Assembly (NCBI GenBank): GCA_964583095.1
Contig: CAZOVB010000075.1
Location: 1 to 21,122 of the forward strand
DNA length: 21,122 bases
DNA from: CAZOVB01 sp964583095
GTDB lineage: Bacteria > Planctomycetota > Phycisphaerae > SM23-33
Direction of reading: 5' to 3'
This document shows, piece after piece, positions 7,366 to 14,211 of this stretch. Each line of letters begins with the position of its first letter. The first letter of the stretch is position 1. The translations under genes and the position numbers were made by a program. Under the pieces are notes generated by a model, which saw only the letters and a list, made by a program, of their open reading frames with translations, was not told the DNA's origin and searched no databases.

Positions 7366-7584
7366 TCACTCTGTCATGCAGGCTTCAAGGTCGTAGTGGG
7401 GAACGCTTACTTCACTGGTGTTCAAGATACCCCGCCTGACAGCACTTGAGAAACAGGCACAAGGTATCTCGCCAAACCTTTTTTCAAGCCCAAAAAACAT
7501 TCTTTTAACAGTGTTTTTTTGACCTTTAATTTTCACCTTGTATATTTCGCCACGTTTAAAGTTATTAAGTTCAGATTTCAACAT
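7366..7584 (-). CDS. hypothetical 72-aa protein
   Basis: ATG 7584 lies downstream of AGAGGGGG, which overlaps the end of the preceding gene (stop 7589). The sequence FKRGEIYKVKIKGQKNTVKRMFFG suggests a small beta-rich domain; a CAC pair is at about residues 42-44. It resembles short phage proteins that reset RNA or protein contacts, but I cannot place it. Gap of 15 bases to the next gene. Confidence 0.78.
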   Translation of the reverse strand: MLKSELNNFKRGEIYKVKIKGQKNTVKRMFFGLEKRFGEIPCACFSSAVRRGILNTSEVSVPHYDLEACMTE

Positions 7585-7588
7585 GGTG

Positions 7589-7801
7589 TTATTCCCCCTC
7601 TTTACCCTGATCGTCTTTCATTGCGGACGCAAGATGCTGTGTATCCAGCCTCAAGCCGTTCATTTTCTCAATGAGTTTCATTAATATGAAAAACTCTACC
7701 GACGTAGCTTCGGCCAACGTCTCTCGCAAGCAGTCGTGAGCTTCTACGAGTTTTCCTGTCGCTTCCTGTACTTTTTCTTGGATGTTGACTTTTTTCTTCA
7801 T
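7589..7801 (-). CDS. hypothetical 70-aa helical protein
   Basis: Starts at ATG 7801 (MKKKVNIQEKVQEATGKLVE), chosen for AAAGGAG eight bases upstream; the in-frame ATG at 7831 is in the promoter leader. It is almost all helical, with Lys/Glu-rich first and last parts and an FFILMKLIEKM centre, so a short coiled coil is likely. First gene after P4. Function unknown. Confidence 0.8.
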   Translation of the reverse strand: MKKKVNIQEKVQEATGKLVEAHDCLRETLAEATSVEFFILMKLIEKMNGLRLDTQHLASAMKDDQGKEGE

Positions 7802-7843
7802 GTTAAACTCCTTTATTAATCCTTTGCTCATTTTCTAAATACA

Positions 7844-7872
7844 AGACTATCATAAAGGTCTTAATTTGTCAA
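7844..7872 (-). promoter_or_regulatory. family promoter P4
   Basis: Minus strand: TTGACA, 17 bp, TAGTCT with extended TG(A). The leader is of the 'TGTATTTAGAAAAT' type. Drives 7801 leftward. Confidence 0.88.
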
Positions 7873-7911
7873 GAAAAAAAATGAATTTATGAAAAATATT
7901 TTTTAGTGTGT

Positions 7912-8130
7912 TCAGTGCATTGTTGGTGGATTGCGTCTAATATCATCACACACATGATGGTATGCCGATAGCACCTTGTTGGCATAAATCGCTAACGTGA
8001 GCGGCAAGAGTTTGTCATTGTTGCGTAGTGCTAATATAGCGTCTTGCGCCGCCTCCTTGTATTCAGACCATAAAAGAACGGCAATTAACTCAAGGGCTAC
8101 TACGTTCATGTGCTTATCATCAACACTCAT
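7912..8130 (-). CDS. hypothetical 72-aa helical protein
   Basis: Its ATG at 8130 overlaps the upstream TGA (ATGA), so translation is coupled. The protein is helical and Ala/Leu-rich (VALELIAVLLWSEYKEAAQDAILAL), probably amphipathic rather than membrane-spanning. No motif recognised. Last gene before P4. Confidence 0.8.
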   Translation of the reverse strand: MSVDDKHMNVVALELIAVLLWSEYKEAAQDAILALRNNDKLLPLTLAIYANKVLSAYHHVCDDIRRNPPTMH

Positions 8131-8474
8131 TGTGTAACACTGCCTTTTTCATTGGGTAAATATGGACGTACAGCAACCGCCCAATTTGGAAGCCTATCTT
8201 TTGCGTACTGACGAAACCTCACCCCATTTAGAGGGTTGCCCTTGTGAGCGTAAGACACCATTGCATCCTGCTCGTCGTCCAACAAGGGAATAAATAATCC
8301 TTCACGCTCAATGCGTGATAACTGCGAAATATCTGCCGCTGACAAATCGTGTCGGGAGTTAGAAGGAGAGATGAAAATCCATCCACGTTCACACCGCCAT
8401 CCACACTCCCACACTCGATTTACCACGTCTATCCAAGCTTGGTATTTTTCCATTTCGGTTTTTTCATCATGCAT
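8127..8474 (-). CDS. hypothetical 115-aa protein
   Basis: Start ATG 8474 (MHDEKTEMEKYQAW), fixed by AAAGGG nine bases upstream and just after the stop of the previous gene (8488). The frame is open 28 codons further upstream, but that part lies inside the other gene. Contains a Trp/Cys-rich stretch (VWECGWRCERGWIF) and ends with ATGA coupling to the next gene. Function unknown. Confidence 0.8.
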   Translation of the reverse strand: MHDEKTEMEKYQAWIDVVNRVWECGWRCERGWIFISPSNSRHDLSAADISQLSRIEREGLFIPLLDDEQDAMVSYAHKGNPLNGVRFRQYAKDRLPNWAVAVRPYLPNEKGSVTQ

Positions 8475-8487
8475 GTTGCACATCCCT

Positions 8488-8679
8488 TTACATAAGCCTG
8501 TAGAATTCTCTTTCTTCACTGAAGCTGGCAGGTTTGTCACCGATTGTATCAATGCCAACTATAGGCTGTAGCTCCCCGTAGCACCATGACTGCAAGTCGC
8601 CCTCCTTGATAATTTCATCACGGTTAAGCTTTCTGTAATTCTTGCCGAATCGTACATATATCATTTTATTTGTAGCCAT
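8488..8679 (-). CDS. hypothetical 63-aa protein
   Basis: ATG 8679 with GAAGGGAG upstream. Short soluble protein: a basic strand (MIYVRFGKNYRKL), an acidic linker, then WCYGELQPIVGID and a charged C-terminus. No known domain. Confidence 0.75.
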   Translation of the reverse strand: MATNKMIYVRFGKNYRKLNRDEIIKEGDLQSWCYGELQPIVGIDTIGDKPASFSEEREFYRLM

Positions 8680-8739
8680 ACCTTCTCCCTTCTCATTTCA
8701 CTTGTTGATAATCACAACACATTCACCTGAAAAGACTAT

Positions 8740-8901
8740 TCACTCAATGTAATTCTTTAGCGTGACTATCAGTGGCTGAATATAATCATGGTGTATTGCC
8801 AACACCCGTTCCCCCTCGGGGTGATCTACTGGCGGCAACCACACTTCCACCACCCCTTTATGCGACCTTATCTCAAACACTCTACTATTTCTTTTTTTCA
8901 T
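8740..8901 (-). CDS. hypothetical 53-aa protein
   Basis: Short gene from ATG 8901 (AAGGAT eight bases upstream) to TGA at 8740. It begins MKKRNSRVFEIRSHKG, then VVEVWLPPVDHPEG, and looks like a small beta domain. It fills the gap between its neighbours and starts ten bases after the end of the split gene to its right. Confidence 0.7.
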   Translation of the reverse strand: MKKRNSRVFEIRSHKGVVEVWLPPVDHPEGERVLAIHHDYIQPLIVTLKNYIE

Positions 8902-8910
8902 TAGTAATCC

Positions 8911-9280
8911 TTAAAAGGCTCTGCGTTCTCTGGCAAAATCCAATTCTTTCTGTCCCCACTTTTCAACAGCAGAATGATAGTTGGTTGCTACCATATATTT
9001 TTCATATTGCAACCATACGGCATCGTATTCCTCGGGGGTTGCTGCCGATTCTGCTTCGGACTTAAAGCTATCCGCTTTTTCTTCATTGGTAAAATAAGCA
9101 GTAGTATCTCCGCTATTTTTTATTACGTCTGGCGATTCGTCTGGCTTGTCGCTGTGCCTTGCGTCGGCGTCTCTTATCTCGGCTACTTATTGGATATGCA
9201 CAAGATGATTTTTTGGTGCCCCACCATTGCTGTGGAGCGTAATTCAGCCAACTGTTATCATCAGATGGATCGTCATACAT
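8911..9280 (-). pseudogene. split gene: basic N-terminal frame (9113-9280) and acidic C-terminal frame (8911 to about 9115)
   Basis: The first frame starts at ATG 9280 (AAGGAG six bases upstream) and gives 55 residues with a WLNYAPQQWWG centre and a very basic tail (RDKRRRRKAQ...). It stops at TAG 9113, directly after six A (T at 9116-9121). The next frame, to TAA 8911, codes for a coherent acidic protein end (TPEEYDAVWLQYEKYM, HSAVEKWGQKELDFARERRAF). Its only in-frame ATG lies well inside it and has no ribosome site. Removing one A joins the two into about 122 residues. This may be a sequencing error, a mutated gene or programmed slippage. If not, only the 55-aa product is made. Confidence 0.6.
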
Positions 9281-9293
9281 GGCAAGCTCCTTT

Positions 9294-9731
9294 TTACCAT
9301 CCCATGAATTTAGCATATGCTCTCGTTGCTTCATCCCCGCAGTAACGCATACGTTTTTTGTCAAGGTACGAGCACACTGAATGTTGCACTTGATAAACGA
9401 ACAACCTAATGGCAAGTATAGCCTTTCTCTTCAACCCCTGAGCCCAGCAGTGAAACGTTCTTATCTGCCCCAGTATTTCAACACGCCAAGCCATCCGTGG
9501 CGGCAACGCCCTTGCGGTCATCTTCTCATGACCCTCGCCAGAATAGCACCAATAAGTGTGCATAACACTCCATTGCCCAACACCCTTGGAAACCAGCGAC
9601 TTAAATCCGTATGTCACTGAATGATTGGTCACGACCGACATCTGCATAAGACGCTTGTAAGACGTTCCTGCTCGGTAAACTTTTACTATATCAGATGCGT
9701 ATCGTCGTTTTTTATTACCGTTCGGTGTCAT
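9294..9731 (-). CDS. hypothetical 145-aa basic protein
   Basis: ATG 9731 follows AAAGGAG and overlaps the previous TGA (ATGA). The product is basic and Trp/Tyr/Cys-rich (HTYWCYSGEG, RTFHCWAQGLKRKA). It has His and Cys residues but no spacing I can assign to a zinc fold. No family recognised; function unknown. Confidence 0.75.
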   Translation of the reverse strand: MTPNGNKKRRYASDIVKVYRAGTSYKRLMQMSVVTNHSVTYGFKSLVSKGVGQWSVMHTYWCYSGEGHEKMTARALPPRMAWRVEILGQIRTFHCWAQGLKRKAILAIRLFVYQVQHSVCSYLDKKRMRYCGDEATRAYAKFMGW

Positions 9732-9991
9732 AGTTTAGTTCTCCTTTTACTTCCCTTATGTTTTATATCCAGTACAAAATCTACAAAATCTCCCGATGGG
9801 AAAAGACTTACCACGTCCTTAAAGGCTCGGCTCGGCTTATGATATTTACTCAGACTTGAATTTTGCTGAGGAAATCTCTCTGCCAAATGTTTAGGACCTA
9901 ACCACCATCCACCACGAAAGCTATCATAGCAGGCATATTGTCCGCTACATTTCCATAATATACCATGTATTGTTACCGACCTACGACCCAT
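9728..9991 (-). CDS. hypothetical 87-aa basic protein
   Basis: ATG 9991 with GAGGAA upstream, first gene after P5, whose leader is only about 15 bases long. The protein starts MGRRSVTIHGILWKC, has a Gly/Trp-rich segment (FRGGWWLGPKHLAERFP), a hydrophobic strand (DFVDFVLDI) and a basic tail. Ends by ATGA overlap with the next gene. Confidence 0.78.
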   Translation of the reverse strand: MGRRSVTIHGILWKCSGQYACYDSFRGGWWLGPKHLAERFPQQNSSLSKYHKPSRAFKDVVSLFPSGDFVDFVLDIKHKGSKRRTKL

Positions 9992-10011
9992 ATTTCCTCA
10001 TCATTGAATAA

Positions 10012-10040
10012 ACACTAACACAATGGAGTTAAAATGTCAA
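10012..10040 (-). promoter_or_regulatory. family promoter P5 (divergent leader)
   Basis: Minus strand: TTGACA, 17 bp, TAGTGT with extended TG(T). Unlike the other 14, it lacks the conserved leader and has only about 20 bases between -10 and the start at 9991. Confidence 0.75.
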
Positions 10041-10060
10041 GAAGAAAATGAAATTTATTT

Positions 10061-10636
10061 TCACCATCTTCTATTAGCGCTTTCGCATAACCCACGAGCC
10101 CAACTTCCTTGCCAGTCGCAACGCCGTCCGTATTTACGGTGCAGCTTCTTCATATCTTCAAGATTGTCGGCACAAATATTATCCCAAATATCATGCCAAA
10201 CCATACCATATCGTTCACCTTTAGGCGGTTGATAGTCCAGTGCATCAGCACAGATGATGGTGAGCCGGGGATCTTGGTAATGGGGGGCAATTAAATCAAT
10301 GAGGTCTTGGGAAATTTCAACGACAGTGACCTTGGTGACATCGTCCTTAGCTAACAGGTTCTTTATGAACATCCCTATTCCAAGCCCATTAACAAGGCAA
10401 TGCCCTTTTGCCTTGTAATAAGCTATATAATGGTCATTTTTTTCTGCGGGCGTATCGGACATTACCAGTGTATTGCCTCGCATTAAACGAGTAAAAGTTT
10501 TGCCAAGCGGAACACCTCGCCCTCGCAAGGCAGAACGCCAATCTTCTCGGTCAACAGTGAAGTGTTCCACCGACCACATCCCCTTTTTCATTTCGGGAAG
10601 ATTAACGCCTTGTAATTCAAATTTGTTAAAAGTCAT
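10061..10636 (-). CDS. class I SAM-dependent methyltransferase-fold protein
   Basis: A 191-aa Rossmann-fold methyltransferase. Motif I is LVNGLGIGM at 81-89 (the GxGxG SAM loop). The acidic residue after strand 2 is Glu107 in VTVVEIS, and ICADALDY at 128-135 is the motif II/III Asp. MVWHDIWDN at 145-153 is in the place of the catalytic strand. The HRKYG...WARGLC end is shared with a set of phage/prophage proteins, as I recall. No target-recognition domain or DPPY/NPPY motif is visible, so it is not a typical DNA N6-adenine methylase, and the fold also fits spermidine-synthase-like enzymes. Substrate unknown. ATG 10636 has AAGGAG upstream. Confidence 0.85.
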   Translation of the reverse strand: MTFNKFELQGVNLPEMKKGMWSVEHFTVDREDWRSALRGRGVPLGKTFTRLMRGNTLVMSDTPAEKNDHYIAYYKAKGHCLVNGLGIGMFIKNLLAKDDVTKVTVVEISQDLIDLIAPHYQDPRLTIICADALDYQPPKGERYGMVWHDIWDNICADNLEDMKKLHRKYGRRCDWQGSWARGLCESANRRW

Positions 10637-10661
10637 ATTCCACTCCTTATCTTGACGTCAT

Positions 10662-10835
10662 CTATATCTTGGCATCTTCCAGACTTCTGAGTACCGCCCT
10701 TTTGGCTTCCTGTATCACTGCAACCATACAGAGCGTTGAGAGATACGACCGACAATGAAGGGGGTAGTTTTTAGATAGTAAATACCGTACCTTGCGAGCC
10801 TGTTTGTCAGTAAATTTCAATTTTATAGTGGTCAT
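10662..10835 (-). CDS. hypothetical 57-aa basic protein
   Basis: Short gene from ATG 10835 (AAAGGCGG upstream) to TAG 10662. The product begins MTTIKLKFTDKQARKVRYLL and is helical and basic, with two Cys. It fits a small DNA- or RNA-binding helical protein, but no motif proves that. It sits directly between the duplicated gene (stop 10838) and the methyltransferase. Confidence 0.72.
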   Translation of the reverse strand: MTTIKLKFTDKQARKVRYLLSKNYPLHCRSYLSTLCMVAVIQEAKRAVLRSLEDAKI

Positions 10836-10837
10836 TT

Positions 10838-11380
10838 TCACACCGCCTTTCTGTTGTATCGTTTCATCACTTGAAGCGTGTACCCAATACTTTCAAGCTC
10901 TTGTTTAAGGGCTTGATATTCATCAGGCGTAGCAAACCGAGAGTTTTTAAGTACATAATCATAATCAGCACCTGAATGCTGCCCGTTATGCATGTATGAC
11001 GTGCAATATTCGTCATTCCATGGTTCGTCTGGGAAAAGAGCTATAATTTCATCAATAGCGGTACCGTTCTGAAATTTCCTGAACATGACCTTTGTTTTGA
11101 CTTTTGCTTTTCTCATAATATCTCCTTTCATCACTTGAAGCGTGTACCCAATACTTTCAAGCTCTTGTTTAAGGGCTTGATATTCATCAGGCGTAGCAAA
11201 CCGAGAGTTTTTAAGTACATAATCATAATCAGCACCTGAATGCTGCCCGTTATGCATGTATGACGTGCAATATTCGTCATTCCATGGTTCGTCTGGGAAA
11301 AGAGCTATAATTTCATCAATAGCGGTACCGTTCTGAAATTTCCTGAACATGACCTTTGTTTTGACTTTTGCTTTTCTCAT
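10838..11380 (-). CDS. tandem-duplicated conserved phage hypothetical protein
   Basis: A 180-aa product with two identical 88-residue halves, each starting MRKAKVKTKVMFRKFQNG. The single unit, with ALFPDEP...SYMHNGQHSGADYDY and FATPDEYQALKQELESIGYTL, matches a family (about 70-90 aa) common in phages and always annotated as hypothetical. Normal length is thus one unit, and the gene has doubled. The second unit keeps its own AAGGAGA site and ATG (11116), so an internal 92-aa product is also likely. In the long frame the first copy reads through VMKGDI into the second. Start ATG 11380 is set by AAGGAGA; the in-frame ATG at 11404 has no site. Confidence 0.85.
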   Translation of the reverse strand: MRKAKVKTKVMFRKFQNGTAIDEIIALFPDEPWNDEYCTSYMHNGQHSGADYDYVLKNSRFATPDEYQALKQELESIGYTLQVMKGDIMRKAKVKTKVMFRKFQNGTAIDEIIALFPDEPWNDEYCTSYMHNGQHSGADYDYVLKNSRFATPDEYQALKQELESIGYTLQVMKRYNRKAV

Positions 11381-11391
11381 AATATCTCCTT
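10862..11391 (-). repeat. exact 264-bp tandem duplication
   Basis: Bases 10862-11127 and 11126-11391 read identically over 266 bases, with period 264 (88 codons). The unit includes the ribosome binding site, start codon and nearly the whole gene. Zero differences means a recent event, an actively homogenised pair, or an assembly artefact. Confidence 0.95.
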
Positions 11392-11428
11392 GGTTACGAA
11401 ACACCCAACAAGGCTATACGGTTAAGAT

Positions 11429-11659
11429 TTATTCCTTGTGAACATCATCTTTGCCGTTAGACTGTGCCCAATCTGCACCTGTCATGATGCGATACACGTC
11501 GTTATCGACGAAAAACGCCCTTGTTTGGTTTTGGCTGTCAACCGTGCCTCGAATTTCTTCTTCCGACAACATATCCTCTAGCGGAGAAGAATCTTCCCAG
11601 CCAATTGCACGTAACTGTTTCAACTCTTTATCCGATACCTGACCAATAATCCATGCCAT
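11429..11659 (-). CDS. hypothetical 76-aa acidic protein
   Basis: ATG 11659 with AAAGGAGA upstream; first gene after P6. Acidic (SPLEDMLSEEEIRG) with a hydrophobic strand (TRAFFVDNDVYRIM) and a polar end. No recognised domain. Lies upstream of the duplicated gene in the same transcript. Confidence 0.8.
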   Translation of the reverse strand: MAWIIGQVSDKELKQLRAIGWEDSSPLEDMLSEEEIRGTVDSQNQTRAFFVDNDVYRIMTGADWAQSNGKDDVHKE

Positions 11660-11708
11660 TGTCTTTCTCCTTTTTTAGTTGTTAGTTTCTCATTTTGAAA
11701 ACAAGATA

Positions 11709-11737
11709 AGATTACCATAAATAACATGAAATGTCAA
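11709..11737 (-). promoter_or_regulatory. family promoter P6
   Basis: Minus strand: TTGACA, 17 bp, TAATCT with extended TG(G). The leader is of the 'TTGTTTTCAAAATGAG' type. It lies 28 bases below the tRNA-Tyr 3' end. Confidence 0.86.
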
Positions 11738-11765
11738 GAAAAAAATCATCTTTAATTAAAAAAAA

Positions 11766-11853
11766 TGGTGGCGGGGGATGGATTTGAACCATCGAAGCTA
11801 GTTAAAGCGTCAGATTTACAGTCTGGTGGTTTTAGCCACTCACCCACCTCGCC
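11766..11853 (-). tRNA. tRNA-Tyr (anticodon GTA)
   Basis: Class II tRNA of 88 nt including encoded CCA (tgg at 11766-11768). The anticodon GTA (plus-strand tac at 11817-11819) sits in a CTGTAAA loop. The D stem (GGT/ACC), long variable arm, T arm (GATGG/CCATC with TTCAAAT) and discriminator A match bacterial tRNA-Tyr. Two A-C mismatches are present: A5-C68 in the acceptor and C27-A43 in the anticodon stem. It begins four bases after the stop at 11857, so it is probably cut from that gene's transcript. Confidence 0.96.
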
Positions 11854-11856
11854 GAT

Positions 11857-12081
11857 TTAAACAGTGGCTTTGATAAAGTCATACATAGCCTTGCCATCTT
11901 TGAAGCAAATGCAGTTCTGTAAATTTTTATCCCATGGAATTTTTGAGCCATTGACGGCATAAACAGGACATTCACTGTCGCAGCTACTATGCACACGTTC
12001 ACATATTTCCAATAGCTCTGTCTGTATTTCCTGATCGGTAACGTTTTGTCCTTGAATTAGTTTCATGAGTATTTCATTCAT
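11857..12081 (-). CDS. hypothetical 74-aa Cys-rich protein upstream of tRNA-Tyr
   Basis: Start ATG 12081 (MNEILMKLIQ) with AAAGGA eight bases upstream; an in-frame ATG at 12108 lies at the neighbour's stop and has no site. Five Cys occur in the second half (ICERVHSSCDSECPVY and NCICF), which could bind zinc or form a cluster. The stop is followed after three bases by the tRNA, in the same direction. Confidence 0.78.
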   Translation of the reverse strand: MNEILMKLIQGQNVTDQEIQTELLEICERVHSSCDSECPVYAVNGSKIPWDKNLQNCICFKDGKAMYDFIKATV

Positions 12082-12107
12082 TGCATTCTTCCTTTCCTGA
12101 TTTAGCA

Positions 12108-12437
12108 TTATTGTTTATCAACGCACCAATCGCCTTTCCCATCCATGCCTGCAATCAACTCGCCATGCGCCAGTGAATGGGGGAAAAGATGGGGGAATAA
12201 CTCTCTCAATCGTCCCACCTGCCTAACATCCCACTTCAAAATCATCTTGTGAGTCTGGTTAGTAACTTCTTTTATGCTTGTTCGGGCAATGCCCCTACCA
12301 TCACGACACTGCAAAAAGTCCATCATTGTGCCAGTAAAAAGACTGTCGGCAAGCAGCTCGCACCAACGCATAGGTGACGTAAGTATTTCCTGTTTCATGC
12401 CCTTGGCAATCTTCAACCTTATATTATCCCATTTCAT
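12108..12437 (-). CDS. hypothetical 109-aa protein
   Basis: ATG 12437 with TGGAGA upstream, inside the 3' end of the previous gene (14-base overlap). N-terminal basic helix (MKWDNIRLKIAKGMKQEI), a centre with FLQCRDGRGIARTSIKEV and a Trp/Arg/Leu-rich end (KWDVRQVGRLRELFPHLFPH). No family recognised. Confidence 0.78.
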   Translation of the reverse strand: MKWDNIRLKIAKGMKQEILTSPMRWCELLADSLFTGTMMDFLQCRDGRGIARTSIKEVTNQTHKMILKWDVRQVGRLRELFPHLFPHSLAHGELIAGMDGKGDWCVDKQ

Positions 12438-12609
12438 TATTTATATCTCCATTCCATTTGCCCAAACGTGGACGAGCCATTGACTCGGATATCTCGTTGC
12501 CATTTGGTGGGTAGGGGTATCTGCCTGATGCACTCGGATATCGCCGCTTATCCCTATCGGGACGAGTCTTACGTATCCTTGTGCGACGCCCTCCTATTGC
12601 TGGTTTCAT
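12424..12609 (-). CDS. hypothetical 61-aa Arg/Pro-rich protein
   Basis: ATG 12609 with GCGAGGAA upstream, first gene after P7. Very basic N-terminal half (GGRRTRIRKTRPDRDKRRYP) then Pro/Tyr-rich (SGRYPYPPNGN). Probably disordered and able to bind nucleic acid by charge. Overlaps the next start by 14 bases. Confidence 0.72.
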   Translation of the reverse strand: MKPAIGGRRTRIRKTRPDRDKRRYPSASGRYPYPPNGNEISESMARPRLGKWNGDINNEMG

Positions 12610-12654
12610 ATTATTCCTCGCAGGTTAGTGACTTTTCCATTTTGAAACAAGAGT

Positions 12655-12683
12655 AGTTTAACAGATGTATAATAATTTGTCAA
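12655..12683 (-). promoter_or_regulatory. family promoter P7
   Basis: Minus strand: TTGACA, 17 bp, TAAACT with extended TG(T). The leader is a shortened 'TTGTTTCAAAATGG' type. Drives 12609 leftward, including tRNA-Tyr. Confidence 0.82.
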
Positions 12684-12696
12684 GAAAAAAATGAAA

Positions 12697-12882
12697 CTAT
12701 TTTTCAAGAACTTCAGGTACAGTGACGTGCAATTTCGGCATAACGTTCACGACATTGCCATCGTCATCCACTGCTGGCGTTACCATGTCAATCTCGGTTA
12801 TCTTCGCTATAACTTCTTGTTGCAGGCGATACCACCGCTCGCAAGCAAGCTCCAGCGTTGTAGTGCTATTATATGCTACCAT
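12697..12882 (-). CDS. hypothetical 61-aa protein
   Basis: Start placed at ATG 12882 (MVAYNSTTTLELACERWYRL), five bases after AGGAG; GTG 12888 and ATG 12885 overlap or crowd the site. Amphipathic helix to about residue 30, then an acidic loop (VDDDGNVVNV) and a strand. Its last codons lie in the AT-rich tract above P7. Function unknown. Confidence 0.78.
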   Translation of the reverse strand: MVAYNSTTTLELACERWYRLQQEVIAKITEIDMVTPAVDDDGNVVNVMPKLHVTVPEVLEK

Positions 12883-12890
12883 CATCACTC

Positions 12891-13085
12891 CTATCTGTCA
12901 CTAAACTCCAATTCACGTACCCAGTCGTTATACCCCACTTCAAACGCAATAGGGTCATGCCGTCTCAATGCATTGCCATAACGACCTTTGCGTTTTTTGC
13001 CGCCCATAATCCAATCGTCGTCACTGATCGTGTCGCCCATTTCATTCAAGTACTGCTGATACTCTGTTTTTGTTTTGCTTTTCAT
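12891..13085 (-). CDS. conserved phage hypothetical protein (RRHDPIAFEVGY)
   Basis: A 64-aa protein, ATG 13085 with GAAAGG upstream. The C-terminal motif (R)RYGNALRRHDPIAFEVGYNDW recurs, in similar form, in short proteins of many tailed phages. The acidic EMGDTISDDDWIMGG stretch before it is also typical. Role not known. The next gene starts nine bases after its stop. Confidence 0.83.
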   Translation of the reverse strand: MKSKTKTEYQQYLNEMGDTISDDDWIMGGKKRKGRYGNALRRHDPIAFEVGYNDWVRELEFSDR

Positions 13086-13104
13086 GGCATTAACCTTTCT
13101 TTAC

Positions 13105-13344
13105 TTATGTGCGACTTTCCTTCACTTCCCACCATCCTTGATATTCTATTCCGTCTTCAGGGTCTTCGTCAGTCATTCTGATGTTATCTCTCAACTCCCC
13201 ACTGGTATAACCTTCCTTCATCATTTCCACTATGCGATCATCTGCTCGTTCTTCCAGTGCTTGGGCGTGTTCGGGCTTAATCTCGTCGTCCCCATCACGC
13301 CACCATCGGTATGTTATCACTTTCTTAATTTCAATCTGTTTCAT
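13105..13344 (-). CDS. conserved phage hypothetical protein (EYQGWWEVK)
   Basis: A 79-aa protein from ATG 13344 (AAGGAG upstream). The frame extends to 13401, but that ATG is the TATG of promoter P8, upstream of the transcription start. The pattern YRWW...EHAQALEERADDRI, MMKEGYTSGEL and terminal YxGWWEVK is one I recall in many phages as hypothetical. Mostly helical and acidic. Confidence 0.84.
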   Translation of the reverse strand: MKQIEIKKVITYRWWRDGDDEIKPEHAQALEERADDRIVEMMKEGYTSGELRDNIRMTDEDPEDGIEYQGWWEVKESRT

Positions 13345-13391
13345 GAATTTTCTCCTTATTGTTACTGGTTTCCCACTCTTAAAACAATATA

Positions 13392-13420
13392 AGACTATCA
13401 TACCTTTACTGAAAAGTCAA
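13392..13420 (-). promoter_or_regulatory. family promoter P8
   Basis: Minus strand: TTGACT, 17 bp, TAGTCT with extended TG(A). Leader 'TTGTTTTAAGAGTGGG'. Drives 13344 leftward. Confidence 0.88.
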
Positions 13421-13467
13421 GAAAAAAATCATCTTTAATGAAAATAAAATTGCAGTAATTATCACCC

Positions 13468-14211
13468 CTAATCATCTTCATAATGAAGAGCGTGTGAAGC
13501 GTTCAGTGCGTGATAATAATGCCCATTGCCGTACCCCTTGAACTCTTCGGCATACCATGCTCGGTTAACTTCGGGCTTGTACTGGAAGGAAACGTCATAG
13601 GATGTTCTGCCACTCTCACGAATCGCCGCTTTGTTTGCCATGGCAGAAGCAATTTTCGCCAGTGAATATTCATTATCTTCGCCCTTGCTGAACCGCATTT
13701 TCTTCACTCTAGGATTGTCGGCGTAATGCCAGATGAGATTGGTGTTAGGTATTGCCCTACCATCGTCACTGTATGTTATGAGTTTAGGGTGGATTCTTTG
13801 GAGAATTTCAATACGCTGTTGCTCATCATGAATCTGCCAGTATTTATCATGAGCATCCTTGAGTTTGGCATATCCAATATCCAGTGCATCGTCAATCTCC
13901 CGTGCAATTTCCGACCACAGCCCAGACTGCTCAAGCATACCCTTGACTTTTTTCCAGCCATCAACCCACTTTCGTTCAGTGCTTTTAATGGCAGTAATGG
14001 GCTTAATGTCCACTAATTTAGGCATGTCATAAAGCGGATGCCCCATCTTTCTACTGCCCTTTTTGTGATAACCTATCGTGCCGCCTTGGGACTTGAACAG
14101 CCGTAACGTCACTGAATACTGCCCCGTTTCATCTTGACAAATGCCCTTGACCTTAATGCGGGTTTTGCCTGCCTGATCCATTAAGGCTTGTGCTTTTTCG
14201 GTTTCTGTCAT
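13468..14211 (-). CDS. hypothetical protein, 247 aa
   Basis: Start ATG 14211 (MTETEKAQALMDQAGK) overlaps the TGA of the duplicated zinc-type gene (ATGA), with a modest AAAGAG site. The protein is soluble and Lys-rich. Features: KVKGICQDETGQYSVTL strands, a helical middle (residues about 110-160, IAREIDDALDIGYAKLKDAHD), an aromatic WYAEEFKGYGNGHYYHAL near the end. No catalytic motif recognised. Its first codons (MTETE) are identical to those of the two genes before it, because they lie inside the 161-bp repeat. Confidence 0.82.
   Translation of the reverse strand: MTETEKAQALMDQAGKTRIKVKGICQDETGQYSVTLRLFKSQGGTIGYHKKGSRKMGHPLYDMPKLVDIKPITAIKSTERKWVDGWKKVKGMLEQSGLWSEIAREIDDALDIGYAKLKDAHDKYWQIHDEQQRIEILQRIHPKLITYSDDGRAIPNTNLIWHYADNPRVKKMRFSKGEDNEYSLAKIASAMANKAAIRESGRTSYDVSFQYKPEVNRAWYAEEFKGYGNGHYYHALNASHALHYEDD

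Noticed and set aside
8719..8742. TAGTCT-like box on the minus strand below the 53-aa gene, as a sixteenth family promoter
   Set aside because: No TTGAC element 17 bp upstream, no TGn and no AT-rich tract.
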